DNA from: Aphanocapsa sp. GSE-SYN-MK-11-07L
GTDB taxonomy: Bacteria; Cyanobacteriota; Cyanobacteriia; Thermosynechococcales; Thermosynechococcaceae
Length of the DNA: 64,000 nt
Direction of reading: 5' to 3'
Assembly (NCBI GenBank): GCA_019359715.1
Contig: JAHHGS010000044.1
Span: 42,969 to 106,968 of the forward strand
Part shown: piece after piece, positions 18,453 to 31,289 of the stretch
How the letters are laid out: the number at the start of each line of letters is the position of its first letter
Position numbering within the stretch: the first letter of the stretch is position 1
The notes under the pieces: model-generated
Databases searched by the model: none
What the model was told of the DNA's origin: nothing
Seen by the model: only the letters and a program-made list of their open reading frames with translations
Position numbers and translations under genes: made by a program

Positions 18453-19997
18453 TCAACCGAGTCCCTCAATGCTGATTTGGCGATACTCCTGATACTGCTG
18501 GTGTTTAATTTCCCAGTATTTGTCAACCGTTGCCTTCGCTTTGGCAGCTTGCTCATACTCTTCGCCCTTGGTGCTCAGCAGTCGCTGTCTGACTTTTTTA
18601 CGCAAGTCTGAAATGATCTTACCGTTGACCTTGCGAGTCTGGCTCCAGTTTAGGATGGCGGTAAGATAAGGGCTGTGATTTCGGTAGGCTTCCGCTTGAA
18701 TTTCCGCTAAGCTGTAGCCGCGCAGTTCTGGCACCCAGTAGGACAGAAACTTCAAGTCAGGATCGCGATCGCCAATATTTTTGTTCGGGTTGTAAATCCG
18801 AAACGTCTCCGACAGCGGATTGACAATCCCAGCCTGCATCTGCCACTGCCAGTTGTCGATCGCCAAGTCACCATCGACCAAACAGTTCATGTAGTGTTTA
18901 GCACCGTGATGCCAAGAAATGCCGCAGTTAACGGTCAAAAAGGTGGCACACATGGCCCGCATTCTAAAGTTCATCCAGCCCATCGCTTGCAGCTGGCGCA
19001 TGGATGCATCCACCAGCGGGAATCCGGTTTGACCCGCTTGCCAAGCCGCAAACTTTGACTGCTGCTCTGGATTAAGTGGAGCCGGAGAATACCACTGATC
19101 AAATTCACGGTAGAGGTTGGTGTGGGCAATTTCAGGCTGGTTATAGAGTCGCTGGGTAAAACTATCGCGCCAGCGCAGGCGATCGCGAAACGCCTTGAGA
19201 GCAAATTGGGCTTTGGGCTGGTCGGCTAGGGTCGCCACTCTGGCTTTGGTGGCTTGGTAGACGGCTCTGACGGAAATCGTGCCAAACACAAAGTGCGGCG
19301 ATAGGTGAGAGGTTGCGCCCTGCTGGGCCAAGCAAGGACGAGACAGCCGCCAGTGATAGCCATAAAACCGCTGCTTTAGAAAAGAAGCCAGGGTGGCCAT
19401 CGCTGAGTTTTCTCCTCCGACAAAAAACTTGCTCGATGGCGGCCAAAACTGAGCGTATTTTTGCTTGAGCTGAGCAAACGTAATCTGCGGTAAATCTAGG
19501 GCTGGCGTGTTGATTTGGGTTGGACTGGGGTGCTGAGGCTGACGCTGATAGCTGTAGTATTGATCTCGCCAGGCATCGTTGCGATCGCCAATTTGCAAAA
19601 AGTTGTTTAACCCCAAGTGATAGTCCAAACTGAGTTGATGGTAGAGGTCAAGAATTGCTCGATCGCGGTCAATCCCATAGGCTACCTGCACATCGCGATT
19701 GAAAAATAATTTGGGGGGCTGGCCTTGCTGAAGCAAATATTTTGTCAATTTCGTTAAGACATCAATGCTGCTGCCTTCTAGCAAGTAAAGCTGACTGCCC
19801 AACTGTCTCAGATTTTGATCCAGATTCTCTAAACTCTCAAACAAAAACCTCACTCTGGCTTTTCCCACTTCGGGATGGTTATAAAACCAGGGGTCAATAA
19901 TGAAACAGGGTAAAACGGGCTGGCGGTTCGCTGTCGCCAAGCTGACGATTTCGTTATCGCTGAGGCGCAAGTCCCTTCTGAACCAGAGGATATGCAT
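18453..19997 (-). CDS. Photolyase/cryptochrome-family FAD protein
   Basis: The 514-residue protein opens MHILWFRRDLRLSDNEIVSL (photolyase alpha/beta antenna domain). The FAD-binding domain carries KAFRDRLRWRDSFTQRLYNQ, GFPLVDASMRQLQAMGWMNF, RMRAMCATFLTVN, and LAIDNWQWQMQAGIVNPLSE followed by TFRIYNPNKN. Most class I photolyases have WxWxAGTQxDxAPYFRIFNP at the last site, so this belongs to a divergent branch. It probably repairs UV dimers using light, but a cryptochrome role cannot be excluded from sequence alone. Confidence 0.9.
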   Translation of the reverse strand: MHILWFRRDLRLSDNEIVSLATANRQPVLPCFIIDPWFYNHPEVGKARVRFLFESLENLDQNLRQLGSQLYLLEGSSIDVLTKLTKYLLQQGQPPKLFFNRDVQVAYGIDRDRAILDLYHQLSLDYHLGLNNFLQIGDRNDAWRDQYYSYQRQPQHPSPTQINTPALDLPQITFAQLKQKYAQFWPPSSKFFVGGENSAMATLASFLKQRFYGYHWRLSRPCLAQQGATSHLSPHFVFGTISVRAVYQATKARVATLADQPKAQFALKAFRDRLRWRDSFTQRLYNQPEIAHTNLYREFDQWYSPAPLNPEQQSKFAAWQAGQTGFPLVDASMRQLQAMGWMNFRMRAMCATFLTVNCGISWHHGAKHYMNCLVDGDLAIDNWQWQMQAGIVNPLSETFRIYNPNKNIGDRDPDLKFLSYWVPELRGYSLAEIQAEAYRNHSPYLTAILNWSQTRKVNGKIISDLRKKVRQRLLSTKGEEYEQAAKAKATVDKYWEIKHQQYQEYRQISIEGLG

Positions 19998-20249
19998 CTT
20001 AGTTAGTTCATTCCTTGACGTTAGGTTCTGTCGCGATCCTAAATGAGTTGCCCTCTCCTAGAGTTCAGCCATTAGATCAGGCTTTGCTTGACGAGGCACC
20101 AAAGGCTGGGTTGATCTGCCAGAGCCAAATCTGCTAGCGGGGTTGCCCAGTCTTGAGATCATAGTGACGGTTGATTGCCCACTACTGTGATAAGTGTGAT
20201 CGACCAAAGATAGCCCTAACAATGCACAACTGGCAACGTAGTTAATCTT

Positions 20250-23200
20250 TTAATCTTCCTCGTCATCACCCTCTTCGTCGCCATCATCGCCCTTGTCAAG
20301 ATCTTCAGAGAACTCATCGTCAATTAGCGCATAATCATCATCGAGGGTGCCGAAGCCAAAGCCGGGGCGTTTGCGATCAACAGGGTCGGCAACTCCGCCT
20401 AATAGCCCGCCTGGTAAAGTCGGAATATCTTCGTCTTCCTCTAAGCTCTCCAAAGTCGGGTTGGTGTAAGACCGAGCAATCCGATCGTCAATCACATCCG
20501 CAAAGTCCTCAAACCCTGGTGCCTCATAACCCATTTCTAAGTCAGCAGTCCCCTGCTCTTCATAGGTATTAAAGCCAGTTCCAGCCGGAATTAGACGACC
20601 AATGATCACGTTTTCCTTCAGACCTCGCAGCCAGTCAGACTTGCCTTCGATCGCCGCTTCGGTCAATACACGGGTCGTTTCTTGGAAGCTGGCAGCCGAG
20701 ATAAAGCTATCGGTGTTGAGGGAGGCTTTTGTGATCCCCAGCAGGACTGGCGTAAACTCCGCCGGGGCACTGCCGGTAATCGACATCGCTTCGTTGACTT
20801 GCTCAACCTGATAGAGATCGATCAGTTCTCCCGGCAGCATCGTGGTATCACCGCCATCGTCAATTCTGACCTTGGAGGTCATTTGACGGACGACCACTTC
20901 AATGTGCTTGTCGGCAATATCAATTCCTTGCGACTGATAGACGGACTGGACTTCGTTGACCAAGAAGGTTTGCACCTGTTGCAAGCTAATTAAAGCTGCA
21001 TTGTGGAGACCTTCATGCTTGTGCAGATCAAAGTACAGCTCCAGAATGTCGTGAGGATTAATTGGGCCATCGGTGAGGGGTTCACCGGCTTCCACCGTTT
21101 GCCCATCGATAACAAACGGATTTTGCCCCGGGCCGATCGGGTAATCGGTAATTGTGCCATCCCGCTCGATGACTTTGATCTCAACAGTGTCATCGTCATT
21201 GACGACTTGGGCTGTGCCAGGGCGCTGACAGAGGGTACACATTTCCTTCGGGCGACGCGCTTCTAACAGCTCTTCAATCCGCGGCAGACCTTGGATGATA
21301 TCGCCAGTTTTGGCGCGCTCAAACACGAGCAGGGCCAAATTATCACCCCGTTGGACTAAGTCACCATCGTCAATTTGCAGAACTGCCCCCGGAGAAACCA
21401 GGTAAGGACGAGCAATCCGCAGAATGATTTGGCGATCGCCCACCTGCATTACCTGTCCGGTTTCAGAGGCCATCACCTCTGGCGCAATTTCATCCCCCTC
21501 CCGAATCAGATCTCCAGCCTTAACCGTGGGGGTCTGGTTGCCGGTTTCTAAGACTTTCTGGTTGGCTTCTGCCTCAGTAATCACCAGAATCCGGCGCACA
21601 GACTCACCAGTGCGGCGAATCCCTTGCACTTCACCCCCCTGCTTGGCGCAAATTTCAGTCCGGGCCACCACAGCTCCCGGCGCAATCTGATCCCCATCGT
21701 TGACCAACAGGCGAGTGTGGGTACTGCCCTGGGTTTGGTCAGCGGTAATGTCTCGCCGCAGCACCAGAGACTCCAGAATCACCAGTTGCAGTCGCTTAAT
21801 GTCTGGGTTATTTTCGTCATCGATCACTTCAATGTCAGCCGCCAACTGCGGGGCTTCCGTGCCAATTTCTAGCACCAACTGCGTCCGCAGCAAGTCTAAA
21901 CCTTCGATCGACTTGACTCGTTCTCCATCTTTATAGGGCAAACGCTGGACGGCCCGCAGACGAATGGAGCGCCCACTTTCATTCACTGATTCCTGACTAG
22001 GCACGGAAGGCTCATCGGGGACGGGGAACTCCAAAACAGGGCGCAGCAGGAGGGCGTGCCCTTCTGGGGTTTCCACATGCTCAAGGTAGCGCAGGCTGTC
22101 CACCACTAAACCTGGCAGCACTTCTTGACCGGGGTAGGCCAAGGTCGCATTTTGGGCAATTACTGCTTCTGGGTCGTCTACCAAGTGCAAGTCACCTGGC
22201 TTAATCACAATTTCGCGCAGGATGTCATTCTTTTGCGTCACTTCGACCACGCCATTGCTTTGGCAAAAAATGTCTTTGACGACTTCGGTGCCAGCTTCGA
22301 CGTACTGCCCATCTTCAATTTGGAGCAGCGAAATGTCTTTATTGACTTCGTGGGCTTCTTCTGGAATCCAGAGCAGCGTGCCGCCCTTGATCACTTCATA
22401 GCCCTGCTTGGCTTTGCCCCGCTTGGCCACTTCGACGCCAGAGTATTTGAGGATGCCACCCGTCTGGGTGCGATAGTTATCATCTAGCAGTTCCGCCACC
22501 ACCTGATTATTTTGCACCTTGGTACCGGGGGCAGCTTTGAGCGAAAAGCGCTGGTTGTGCTGGGTCTGAATCGTGTAATGTTCGCGACCTTGGTAGCTTT
22601 CGACCTGAACTTCGGCGGTGTCAAGCAGCACGGAGGCCGTAATGATTTCGACTTCACGCCCGCCTTTGCCATCCACCTGTTCCGGCAAGCGGACAATCCC
22701 GCCGTGCTCAGTCACCAGCTTGGTTTCAGCCATCACAGCTTCACTGGTAATCCGATCGCCGTTTTTGACCACGGGTTCAGCCCCTGGCGGCAGGTTATAG
22801 ACCTCGCCAGACAGAATCCAAATCAAGCCGCCTCTGGGAGCAATTCGGGTTGTGTTGCCCTGGCGATCGCGCTTTTCTTCCGGCACCAAATCATAAAAGT
22901 AGGCTTGCCCAGCAAGGTCAGAAGCCACGTCTTTGGTGGCTTTTTCGGTCGAAGACTTGCGCATGTTGCGCCCGGTGATTGCCACCTCTGCCAGCATTTG
23001 TCCTTGCTTGATCGCCTGCCCATCCCGGACAAACACGGTGGAGCCTTGGCTAATGTCAAACTCTTTCTTGTGCCCGCCGCCTTCCACGGTAATTTTGCTG
23101 TTTACCTCGACTTGCAGGGCATCCTCGCCGTGCCGCGTCCGGTAAGCGCGACTGCGGAGGTTTTTGGGAAATTTGACCTTGCCATCGTAGGGAGCCCGCA

Positions 23201-24284
23201 CCTGCCCGGCAATATCGGCCGTGAATACCCCGCCTGTGTGGAAGGTTCGCATCGTCAACTGGGTGCCGGGTTCGCCAATCGATTGAGCAGCAATAATCCC
23301 AACCGCTTCCCCGGTATCGACGAGCTGAGCGTGAGCCAAGCTCCAACCATAGCAAGCTTGGCAAACTGAACGAGCTGCTTCGCAGGTCAGCGGCGAACGA
23401 ACCACCACCTCTTCCACGCCCGCCTTGGCGATCGCTTTAGCCAATGGGTCACTAATGTCTTGATTGCGTTCGGCAATCACTTCACCGGTTTCAGGATGGA
23501 CAGCCGGTTCTGCTAGCACCCGCCCCAGCAGGCGATCGCTGAGCGGGATTAGCACCTTCTCACCATCGGTCATACTCCGCAACGAGAGGCCGCGCTGGGT
23601 GCCGCAGTCTAGCTCCCGAATGATCACATCCTGGGAAACATCCACCAAGCGACGGGTTAAGTAACCAGAGTCTGCCGTTCGCAGAGCCGTGTCCACCAGC
23701 CCTTTGCGGGCACCGTAGGAGGAAATAATATACTCCGTAACTGTCAGCCCCTCGCGGAAGTTGGTTTTAATCGGCAGGTCAATAATTTCCCCCTGCGGAT
23801 TGGCCATCAGCCCCCGCATCCCCACTAGTTGCCGCACCTGGGAGATATTTCCCCGCGCTCCAGAGAACGCCATCATGTAGACGGAGTTTAAAACATCGGT
23901 GGCTTTAAAGTAGTCAACCACTTCGTCTTTGAGTTCTTCGTTAGTGCTATTCCAGGTGTCAATTACCTTTTGGAACCGCTCCACTTCCGTAATTTCACCC
24001 CGCGTATAGCGAGCTTCCGCCACCCGAATTTCTTCTTCGGCGGCCCGCAGCAGGTCTTGCTTCTTCGGCGGCACCAGCAGGTCATCGACGCTGATTGAAA
24101 CACCGGCCTTAGTGGCATAGCGGAAGCCGAGGTCTTTCAATCGATCGGCCATGTCAGCCGTGCGGGCGGTGCCGCAGTTGCTAAATGACCAGGCAATCAG
24201 GTTTTTGAGCTGGCCTTTATTGACAATCCGATTCAGAAATACGGCCTGGAGACCATCAGATTTGTGGGACGTTTGATTTGCCAT
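20250..24284 (-). CDS. rpoC2: RNA polymerase beta' subunit, C-terminal part
   Basis: A 1344-residue protein with the cyanobacterial/plastid split architecture. The N-terminal third has the secondary-channel and trigger-loop region ([40 protein letters not shown]). A long insert (about 350-1000) made of repeated barrel-sandwich modules is the cyanobacterial SI3. The jaw end carries [16 protein letters not shown] and [20 protein letters not shown]. The C-terminus is very acidic ([18 protein letters not shown]). It is the last gene of the rpoB-rpoC1-rpoC2 unit, 17 bp after rpoC1. Confidence 0.97.
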   Translation of the reverse strand: MANQTSHKSDGLQAVFLNRIVNKGQLKNLIAWSFSNCGTARTADMADRLKDLGFRYATKAGVSISVDDLLVPPKKQDLLRAAEEEIRVAEARYTRGEITEVERFQKVIDTWNSTNEELKDEVVDYFKATDVLNSVYMMAFSGARGNISQVRQLVGMRGLMANPQGEIIDLPIKTNFREGLTVTEYIISSYGARKGLVDTALRTADSGYLTRRLVDVSQDVIIRELDCGTQRGLSLRSMTDGEKVLIPLSDRLLGRVLAEPAVHPETGEVIAERNQDISDPLAKAIAKAGVEEVVVRSPLTCEAARSVCQACYGWSLAHAQLVDTGEAVGIIAAQSIGEPGTQLTMRTFHTGGVFTADIAGQVRAPYDGKVKFPKNLRSRAYRTRHGEDALQVEVNSKITVEGGGHKKEFDISQGSTVFVRDGQAIKQGQMLAEVAITGRNMRKSSTEKATKDVASDLAGQAYFYDLVPEEKRDRQGNTTRIAPRGGLIWILSGEVYNLPPGAEPVVKNGDRITSEAVMAETKLVTEHGGIVRLPEQVDGKGGREVEIITASVLLDTAEVQVESYQGREHYTIQTQHNQRFSLKAAPGTKVQNNQVVAELLDDNYRTQTGGILKYSGVEVAKRGKAKQGYEVIKGGTLLWIPEEAHEVNKDISLLQIEDGQYVEAGTEVVKDIFCQSNGVVEVTQKNDILREIVIKPGDLHLVDDPEAVIAQNATLAYPGQEVLPGLVVDSLRYLEHVETPEGHALLLRPVLEFPVPDEPSVPSQESVNESGRSIRLRAVQRLPYKDGERVKSIEGLDLLRTQLVLEIGTEAPQLAADIEVIDDENNPDIKRLQLVILESLVLRRDITADQTQGSTHTRLLVNDGDQIAPGAVVARTEICAKQGGEVQGIRRTGESVRRILVITEAEANQKVLETGNQTPTVKAGDLIREGDEIAPEVMASETGQVMQVGDRQIILRIARPYLVSPGAVLQIDDGDLVQRGDNLALLVFERAKTGDIIQGLPRIEELLEARRPKEMCTLCQRPGTAQVVNDDDTVEIKVIERDGTITDYPIGPGQNPFVIDGQTVEAGEPLTDGPINPHDILELYFDLHKHEGLHNAALISLQQVQTFLVNEVQSVYQSQGIDIADKHIEVVVRQMTSKVRIDDGGDTTMLPGELIDLYQVEQVNEAMSITGSAPAEFTPVLLGITKASLNTDSFISAASFQETTRVLTEAAIEGKSDWLRGLKENVIIGRLIPAGTGFNTYEEQGTADLEMGYEAPGFEDFADVIDDRIARSYTNPTLESLEEDEDIPTLPGGLLGGVADPVDRKRPGFGFGTLDDDYALIDDEFSEDLDKGDDGDEEGDDEED

Positions 24285-24301
24285 GATGTTAGACCTCTTA
24301 C

Positions 24302-26170
24302 TTAGCTGGCCAGGGATTCTTGAATCGTCTTGTTGTAGATCATTCGACCCGGCGTGGTGCGAATATACTGGGAAATCAGCTTGCCTTCAGCATCCAGGCG
24401 CACCCGCCGAAACTCGTAGGTTTTGGTAACAACACCATCTACCGCCGTTTGAACGTCAGGCTCAGAGCGATCGTCATCCTCTACTTCACCGTCAAAGCGC
24501 ACCCAAACATAGGCGTGCAGGTCAACCTGCTGCTGCTCGTAGGCCATAATTGCATCGTCCAGGCTGGAAAAGTAATGGCCTTCGCCCTTTTGCGGTTTCG
24601 GGTTTTCAGCCGTCAGATAGTAGCAGCCTAAGACCATATCTTGGCTGGGGGTAACGATCGGGCGACCGGTTGCTGGCGAAAGCACATTATTAGAAGCAAG
24701 CATCAGCAGGCGGGCCTCGGCCTGAGATTCAATCGAGAGCGGTACATGCACCGCCATCTGGTCGCCGTCAAAGTCAGCATTGAAGGCCGGGCAAACCAGC
24801 GGGTGGAGCTGAATCGCTCGCCCCTCGACTAGAATCGGCTCAAAGGCCTGAATCCCTAACCGGTGCAGGGTAGGGGCGCGGTTGAGCATGACCGGATGCC
24901 CTTCAATCACTTCTTCCAGCACATCCCAAATAATCGGGTCGTTGCGCTGAATTAAGCGTTTAGCTGCTTTGATGTTATTGACCAAGCCCTGCCGAATCAA
25001 GCGATGAATCACAAAGGGCTGGAACAGCTCGATCGCCATTTCCCGCGGCAATCCACACTGGTGCATCTTCAGCTTTGGCCCGACTACAATCACTGAGCGC
25101 CCAGAGTAGTCAACCCGTTTACCGAGCAGATTTTGCCGGAAGCGACCTTGTTTGCCCTCAATAATGTCAGATAGAGACTTCAGCGGTCGGTTGTTCGCCC
25201 CCACTACGGTGCGACCCCGCCGACCATTGTCAATGAGGGCATCTACCGCTTCCTGGAGCATCCGCTTTTCGTTCCGCACAATAATTTCGGGTGCGAGGAT
25301 TTCTTGCAGACGGGCTAGTCGGTTATTGCGGTTGATCACGCGCCGGTACAGATCATTCAGGTCAGAGGTCGCAAACCGACCCCCATCCAACTGCACCATC
25401 GGGCGCAAGTCAGGCGGGATGACCGGAATCACGGTCAGTACCATCCAGTCGGGGCGAGATTGAGTCGCGACAAAGTTATCAATCACCCGCAGGCGCTTGA
25501 TCAACTTGGCCCGCTTTTGCCCCTTCGAGCCGGTCATCTCTTCCCGCAGTCTTTCGGCTTCACCTTCTAAGTCCAAATCCTGCAACAGGCGCTGGACGGC
25601 TTCCGCCCCAATTCCGACTTCAATATCGCTGAGCTGAGAATCTTCGCTGTAGATCTGATCTTCAATTTCGATCCACTGGTCTTCAGTCAGAAGCTGCTTA
25701 TAGGTCAGGCTTTCATGGTTGCCTGGGTTGAGTACAACATAGGCATTGAAGTAAACAATCTGCTCGACATCCCGCAGCGGCATATCCAGCAGGGTGGCCA
25801 TGTGACTAGGAATTCCCTTTAGATACCAAACATGGGTGACGGGGGCCGCCAGCTTGATGTGCCCCATCCGATGCCGACGCACCCGTGACTCGGTGACTTC
25901 CACCCCACACCGCTCACAGACAATGCCGCGATGGCGAACTCGCTTATACTTACCGCAGTGGCATTCCCAGTCTTTGGCTGGACCAAAAATCCGTTCGCAA
26001 AATAAACCGTCCATCTCCGGCTTTAGCGTCCGGTAGTTGATGGTTTCTGGTTTAGTCACTTCCCCGACAACTTGCCCGTTGGGCAGACTGCGCTCTCCCC
26101 ATTGGCGGATTCTCTCAGGAGAGGCCAGACCGATCTTGACATAGTCAAACCGTTGTTCTAGCTTCGGCAT
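24302..26170 (-). CDS. rpoC1: RNA polymerase gamma subunit (N-terminal beta')
   Basis: A 622-residue protein with a zinc site ([19 protein letters not shown]), clamp and rudder segments, and the absolutely conserved metal-binding loop [16 protein letters not shown]. Length is typical of cyanobacterial RpoC1. It forms the active centre with RpoC2 and RpoB. It lies 117 bp after rpoB and 17 bp before rpoC2 on the same strand. Confidence 0.98.
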   Translation of the reverse strand: MPKLEQRFDYVKIGLASPERIRQWGERSLPNGQVVGEVTKPETINYRTLKPEMDGLFCERIFGPAKDWECHCGKYKRVRHRGIVCERCGVEVTESRVRRHRMGHIKLAAPVTHVWYLKGIPSHMATLLDMPLRDVEQIVYFNAYVVLNPGNHESLTYKQLLTEDQWIEIEDQIYSEDSQLSDIEVGIGAEAVQRLLQDLDLEGEAERLREEMTGSKGQKRAKLIKRLRVIDNFVATQSRPDWMVLTVIPVIPPDLRPMVQLDGGRFATSDLNDLYRRVINRNNRLARLQEILAPEIIVRNEKRMLQEAVDALIDNGRRGRTVVGANNRPLKSLSDIIEGKQGRFRQNLLGKRVDYSGRSVIVVGPKLKMHQCGLPREMAIELFQPFVIHRLIRQGLVNNIKAAKRLIQRNDPIIWDVLEEVIEGHPVMLNRAPTLHRLGIQAFEPILVEGRAIQLHPLVCPAFNADFDGDQMAVHVPLSIESQAEARLLMLASNNVLSPATGRPIVTPSQDMVLGCYYLTAENPKPQKGEGHYFSSLDDAIMAYEQQQVDLHAYVWVRFDGEVEDDDRSEPDVQTAVDGVVTKTYEFRRVRLDAEGKLISQYIRTTPGRMIYNKTIQESLAS

Positions 26171-26287
26171 TGCTTCCAGCTTCCTTATGTTATTGCAGTG
26201 GTGCAGGTATGGTCATCTTGCTCAGGATGACCGTCAGGCTTTGAGATCAGGTACTAGCGCTGACGGTCAATGGTTGGCGTTGGCCGG

Positions 26288-29200
26288 TCAGAACTCGCCG
26301 TCGTCTCCGTCCGCCCTGGCAAAGGACTCGTAGGTCGGTCGGGAGGGGGTACGACGATTGCTGACATCCGCCATCAGGTCCACTTCCAAATCGCGGTTGT
26401 CGCCGCTATCGGTTTCTTCTACTTTATGAACGGCAATGTCTAGACAAAGGGATTGCAGCTCGCGCATCAGCACCTTGAAGGATTCTGGGGTGCCGGGACG
26501 CGGAATCGATTGGCCCTTGACAATTGCGTTTAAAGCTTCGTTTCGCCCTTGCATATCGTCAGATTTGACCGTTAGCAGTTCTTGGAGTGTGTAGGCAGCT
26601 CCGTAGGCCTCTAGGGCCCAAACTTCCATTTCGCCAAATCGCTGTCCGCCTTGCTGAGCTTTACCGCCGAGGGGCTGCTGCGTCACCAGCGAGTAAGGCC
26701 CAGTCGAACGGGCGTGAATCTTGTCGTCAACTAGGTGAACCAGCTTCAGCATGTAGGCTTGCCCGACCGTTACCGGGCGATCGAAGGCTTCGCCGGTTCG
26801 GCCATCAAATACCCGCAGCTTACCGGGTTCATCAGGGTTAAACAACCAGTCTTTACCGCTGTCATCCCTGGCTTGAGCCAGTTTGCCGTGGACTGTCGTC
26901 CGCGAGGATTCTGCCCCGTACATTTCATCGAAGGGGGTGACTTTAAATCGAACTCCTAAGTTAGAGCCTGCCCAACCCAGTAGGCATTCAAATACCTGGC
27001 CTACATTCATCCGGGAGGGGACACCCAGCGGATTCAGCACGACATCAACCGGAGTGCCGTCGGCTAGGTAAGGCATATCCTCTTGGGGCAAAATCCGCGA
27101 GATGATGCCTTTGTTGCCGTGCCGCCCTGCCATTTTGTCGCCAACTTGGATTTTGCGCTTCTGAGCCACGTAAATCCGCACCACCATGTTCGCCCCAGGG
27201 GGAAGCTCATCGCCCTGCTCCCGCGTAAATACTCGCACATCGACAACGCGGCCTTTTTCACCATTCGGAACTCGCAGGGAGTTGTCCCGGACATCTCTGG
27301 CTTTTTCACCGAAGATTGCCCGCAGGAGTTTCTCTTCCGGTGGCTGATCTGATTCGCCTTTTGGGGTGACTTTACCAACCAGAATGTCGCCGGATTCGAC
27401 CCAAGCCCCGACCCGAATGATCCCGTTTTCGCTCAGTTGACGCAGCGAGTCTTCACCCACATTAGGAATTTCGCGGGTGATTTCTTCTGGGCCCAGCTTG
27501 GTTTGGCGGGCCTCAATTTCGTACTTTTCAACGTGGATCGAGGTGTAGATATCATCATAGACCAGCCGTTCGCTGATTAAGATTGCGTCTTCGTAGTTGT
27601 AGCCTTCCCAGGGCATATAGGCAACGAGGATGTTTTGTCCCAGAGCCAATTCGCCGCCTTCTGTGGCAGAACCATCGGCAATCACTTGTCCTTCGATGAC
27701 GCGATCGCCCAAAAAGACGATCGGGCGCTGGCTTAAACAGGTGTCTTGGTTAGAGCGCTGATACTTCTGCAAGCTGTAGCTCTCTTCCTTACCCTCGTCA
27801 CTGCGGACTCGAATTCGATCAGCCGAAACGTAGATCACTTCACCATCCAGCCGACTGACCACGACCATGCCAGAGTCACGGGCCGCTTGCGCTTCTAGCC
27901 CGGTTCCAACTAAAGGACGCCGGGGGCTGAGCAAAGGCACAGCCTGCCGCTGCATGTTAGAACCCATCAGGGCCCGGTTTGCATCATCGTGCTCTAAGAA
28001 CGGAATCAGCGATGTGGCAACCGAGATAATTTGTACCGGCGAAACCGCGACAAAATCAACCTGGTCTGGGGTGGTAGTAGTGAAATCCTGCCGATAGCGC
28101 ACCGGCACAACTTCGCCCAAAATGTAGCCATCTTGGTCGGTTGGAATATCACCAGGCGCAACTCGCTTGTCGTCCTCTTCGTCAGCAGTCATGTAGATCG
28201 GGGCTTGCTCTTTCAGCACCCGCCCCTCTTGGACTGGGTAGCAGGGCGTTTCAATAAATCCGTAATCGTTCACACGGGCGTGGGTGGCTAGAGAGCCAAT
28301 CAAGCCAGCATTCGGGCCTTCCGGCGTTTCAATCGGGCAAATCCGACCGTGGTGGCTGGGGTGAATATCGCGTACCGCAAAGCCAGCTCGCTCTCTGGTT
28401 AGCCCACCGGGGCCAAGGGCACTTAAACGCCGCTTGTGGGTTAGCTCTGCCAGCGGATTCGTTTGATCCATAAACTGCGAAAGCTGACTGGAGCCAAAGA
28501 ACTCTTTGATTGCTGCCACTAGCGGCTTTGGATTCACCAGCGAAGCCGGCGTCAGGGCATCAGCATCCGAAACCGTCATCCGCTCTCTAATAATTCGCTC
28601 TAGGCGATTTAAACCAACGCGGACTTGGTTTTGCAGCAGCTCACCCACCGATCGCACCCGGCGGTTGCCGAGGTGATCAATGTCATCAATGCTGCCCAGA
28701 TCAAACTCGAGGTTAATCAGGTAGTCGATCGCCGCCAAAATATCTTCCGAGGTCAGCACCCGCATTGTGTCGGGAATGCCTAGCCGCAGCTTTTTGTTCA
28801 GCTTGTAGCGCCCAACTCGACCCAAATCGTAGCGTTTGGGGTCAAAGAAGCGAGAATCGAGCAACTGCTGTCCACCGGAAACCGTCGGCGGCTCACCAGG
28901 GCGCAGCTTGCGATACAGCTCTAGCAGGGCTTCTTCTTCACCGAATTGCCCTTCTTTGTCGATTGTTTTTTGGTAGTACTCCGGGTGACGCAGCCGATCG
29001 AAAATTTCGGCGTCACTCAGCCCTAATGCCTTCAGCAGGACTTGAGCCGAGAGCTTGCGGGTTTTGTCAATCCGCACCCAAACCAAATCGTTCTTATCCG
29101 TTTCAAACTTGAGCCAAGCGCCCCGATTCGGGATCAGGCTAGCGTTGTAGGTACGGCGACCGTTTTTATCGGTTTCCGACTTGTAGTAGACGCCAGGGCT

Positions 29201-29587
29201 GCGAACAATTTGATTTACAATTACTCGTTCAGCACCATTGATAATGAAGGTGCCGCGATCGGTCATCAACGGCAAGTCACCAATAAAAACTTCCTGCTCC
29301 TTAATTTCGCCTGTATCTTTGTTGATCAGACGCGTCGGGACATACATCTGAACGGCGTAAGTCGCATCTCGCCGCTTCGCTTCATCAACGCCATATTTGG
29401 GTCGCTTTAACTTATAGTCTTTGGCGAGAAAATGAAGCTCAATTTTGCCGGTGTAGTCAGTAATCGGTGAAAAGCTATCTAGCTCTTCAATCAGTCCTTC
29501 TTCAAGAAACCAACGGAAACTTGCCCGCTGAATCTCAACCAAGTCAGGGAGATTAAAGGCGGGAGCGGTTTGGATTTGATTAGACAT
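26288..29587 (-). CDS. rpoB: RNA polymerase beta subunit
   Basis: A 1099-residue RpoB. It shows the rifampicin-region sequence [20 protein letters not shown], then [20 protein letters not shown], the [20 protein letters not shown] motif and the C-terminal [20 protein letters not shown]. Start [20 protein letters not shown] fits the family. In the window it follows rpsT and tatD on the same strand with a 152-bp gap that probably carries its own promoter. Confidence 0.98.
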   Translation of the reverse strand: MSNQIQTAPAFNLPDLVEIQRASFRWFLEEGLIEELDSFSPITDYTGKIELHFLAKDYKLKRPKYGVDEAKRRDATYAVQMYVPTRLINKDTGEIKEQEVFIGDLPLMTDRGTFIINGAERVIVNQIVRSPGVYYKSETDKNGRRTYNASLIPNRGAWLKFETDKNDLVWVRIDKTRKLSAQVLLKALGLSDAEIFDRLRHPEYYQKTIDKEGQFGEEEALLELYRKLRPGEPPTVSGGQQLLDSRFFDPKRYDLGRVGRYKLNKKLRLGIPDTMRVLTSEDILAAIDYLINLEFDLGSIDDIDHLGNRRVRSVGELLQNQVRVGLNRLERIIRERMTVSDADALTPASLVNPKPLVAAIKEFFGSSQLSQFMDQTNPLAELTHKRRLSALGPGGLTRERAGFAVRDIHPSHHGRICPIETPEGPNAGLIGSLATHARVNDYGFIETPCYPVQEGRVLKEQAPIYMTADEEDDKRVAPGDIPTDQDGYILGEVVPVRYRQDFTTTTPDQVDFVAVSPVQIISVATSLIPFLEHDDANRALMGSNMQRQAVPLLSPRRPLVGTGLEAQAARDSGMVVVSRLDGEVIYVSADRIRVRSDEGKEESYSLQKYQRSNQDTCLSQRPIVFLGDRVIEGQVIADGSATEGGELALGQNILVAYMPWEGYNYEDAILISERLVYDDIYTSIHVEKYEIEARQTKLGPEEITREIPNVGEDSLRQLSENGIIRVGAWVESGDILVGKVTPKGESDQPPEEKLLRAIFGEKARDVRDNSLRVPNGEKGRVVDVRVFTREQGDELPPGANMVVRIYVAQKRKIQVGDKMAGRHGNKGIISRILPQEDMPYLADGTPVDVVLNPLGVPSRMNVGQVFECLLGWAGSNLGVRFKVTPFDEMYGAESSRTTVHGKLAQARDDSGKDWLFNPDEPGKLRVFDGRTGEAFDRPVTVGQAYMLKLVHLVDDKIHARSTGPYSLVTQQPLGGKAQQGGQRFGEMEVWALEAYGAAYTLQELLTVKSDDMQGRNEALNAIVKGQSIPRPGTPESFKVLMRELQSLCLDIAVHKVEETDSGDNRDLEVDLMADVSNRRTPSRPTYESFARADGDDGEF

Positions 29588-29739
29588 GCGTCTCCTCTAG
29601 AGGTCACGCTTGGAGCGGTTCTATATCTTAACGGACAAAATAAGCTTATGTCAACAGAAAAAGTCGTCTGTCTACGGCGGTTTCAACAGAACGGGGAGTG
29701 GTTGATGAATCTAGATTATTATGGCTTAACTTCAGCATT

Positions 29740-30525
29740 TCAGGAAGTAGGCAGGCTAAAAAGTTGACACGCATTGGCTGTGGTTTCACGGGCGAGAGAG
29801 TCTAAAGAAGTCTGCCGCAGTTGAGCCACCTTGGCTGCGACATAGCGAACGTAGGCTGGCTCATTGCGTTTCTCGCCTCGTTTGGGAACAGGCGCTAGAA
29901 ACGGGCAGTCGGTTTCAATCAGCAGGCGATCGCTGGGCATCATTGCTGCCGAAGCATGAATCTGGCTGGCATTTTTAAAGGTGACAATTCCGCTAAAGCT
30001 AACGTAAAACCCCAGATCCAGAAACCACTCAGTTTCTGCTGGACTCCCTGCCCAGCAGTGCATCACGCCCCTGACCGGGCCGTGGGTTTGCCAAAACCGA
30101 TGCAGCAACTCAGACATTGCCACCGCTGCATCACGGCAGTGGATAATCACCGGCAGGTTTAACCGCTGGGCGATTTGCAGGTGGGCCCAGAAAGCCTGCT
30201 CTTGCTGGACTTGATTGTCAGCCTTGAAAAAATCTAAGCCAGTTTCACCGATCGCCACCACTTTTGGGTCAGACTGGGCTAGACGATCAATTTCTGCTTC
30301 TGCCCCCGGTTGCCACTGGGTCGCATCTAGAGGATGCAAACCAACCGCAAAGTAAAGCTCCGGAAATCGCTGAGCGAGGGCTTGAATGGCGGGAAACTCG
30401 CTCGGCTCCACGCAGGAATGAACGAGCCGAAATACGCCTGCCTCTCGCCAGCGCTGGGCGATCGCCTCTAGGTCTGGCTCAAACACGGCAAAATTCAGAT
30501 GCACGTGGCTATCAACCAGTTGCAT
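29740..30525 (-). CDS. tatD: TatD-family metal-dependent deoxyribonuclease/hydrolase
   Basis: A 261-residue TatD protein. It has the HxH metal motif in [12 protein letters not shown] (His7, His9), [42 protein letters not shown] and [11 protein letters not shown], covering all usual TatD metal and catalytic sites. The family includes 3'-5' DNA exonucleases. It starts 6 bp after the rpsT stop codon, so translation is probably coupled to rpsT. Confidence 0.95.
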   Translation of the reverse strand: MQLVDSHVHLNFAVFEPDLEAIAQRWREAGVFRLVHSCVEPSEFPAIQALAQRFPELYFAVGLHPLDATQWQPGAEAEIDRLAQSDPKVVAIGETGLDFFKADNQVQQEQAFWAHLQIAQRLNLPVIIHCRDAAVAMSELLHRFWQTHGPVRGVMHCWAGSPAETEWFLDLGFYVSFSGIVTFKNASQIHASAAMMPSDRLLIETDCPFLAPVPKRGEKRNEPAYVRYVAAKVAQLRQTSLDSLARETTANACQLFSLPTS

Positions 30526-30531
30526 GGAAGC

Positions 30532-30822
30532 TTAAGCAGTCACAGATTTACTCAAGACCCGGGCGAGGCGGGCTTTTTTTCGCGCCCCCGTATTGGCATG
30601 CAAAACACCGCGCTTGACCGCTTTGTCAATTTTGCTGTAGGCCTCAGACAGTTTGGTTTGGATATCAGTCAGTAACTCCGGGGTCGGAGCAGCCGCGTAG
30701 GCCGTCACCGACTGAAGATACTTTTTGCTTAAGGTTTTAACGGCTGACTTATAGGCTTTGTTGCTTAAACGATTGCGCTCAGCAATCTCTACTCGTTTAA
30801 TTGCAGACTTAATATTGGCCAC
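30532..30822 (-). CDS. rpsT: Ribosomal protein S20
   Basis: A 96-residue, strongly basic protein, [20 protein letters not shown] then [10 protein letters not shown] and the C-terminal [20 protein letters not shown], all typical of S20 helices that bind 16S rRNA. It heads the rpsT-tatD-rpoB-rpoC1-rpoC2 group and faces hisD across a 467-bp gap. Confidence 0.97.
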   Translation of the reverse strand: MANIKSAIKRVEIAERNRLSNKAYKSAVKTLSKKYLQSVTAYAAAPTPELLTDIQTKLSEAYSKIDKAVKRGVLHANTGARKKARLARVLSKSVTA

Positions 30823-31289
30823 AGTGAATCCTAAGGACGGCGTTGATGGAGGACAGTATTCTAGGATAACCGATCATTCCAACGTCTATCTAGATGATTC
30901 TGGGCATAATCAGGTTTGAGCCTGATTTATTTGCTTCAGACCCCTGATCTTCTGGCTGACAATTCGCTCGCTTTGAAGTCTGAGGCTAAGCTACAGGCAT
31001 AGCTTCTGCTGTCTTTCAAGGACTGCGGCTTGAGACTGGATTTGAAGAAAATTCTTTTTGAGCAACTTTTTGGTTTGAACTCCCGTTTAGTTTCGCAAAT
31101 CCAATCAGATTGTTCTATAACCGTGGCTTATAGTATCAACAAATGAACCTTTTTTCTGGCGTCCCTAGCCTAAAATCCAGGTTAAGCTATTGGCATGGAT
31201 CCTAAAACCAGTTTACAGCTTGGTTTTCTCCGACTTTCTCTTCTCTAGTCGCCGTTTAGCAGATTACCCCTCAATCTTCTAGTTGACCC
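30823..31289. other. Divergent intergenic region between rpsT and hisD
   Basis: About 467 bp with no gene. It should contain the promoters of the rpsT operon and of hisD. I could not place -35/-10 boxes with confidence, and saw no tRNA or clear leader hairpin. Confidence 0.6.

Noticed and set aside
22512..23369. A 285-codon plus-strand reading frame
   Set aside because: It lies wholly inside rpoC2 on the opposite strand, with no recognisable domain and no ribosome site.
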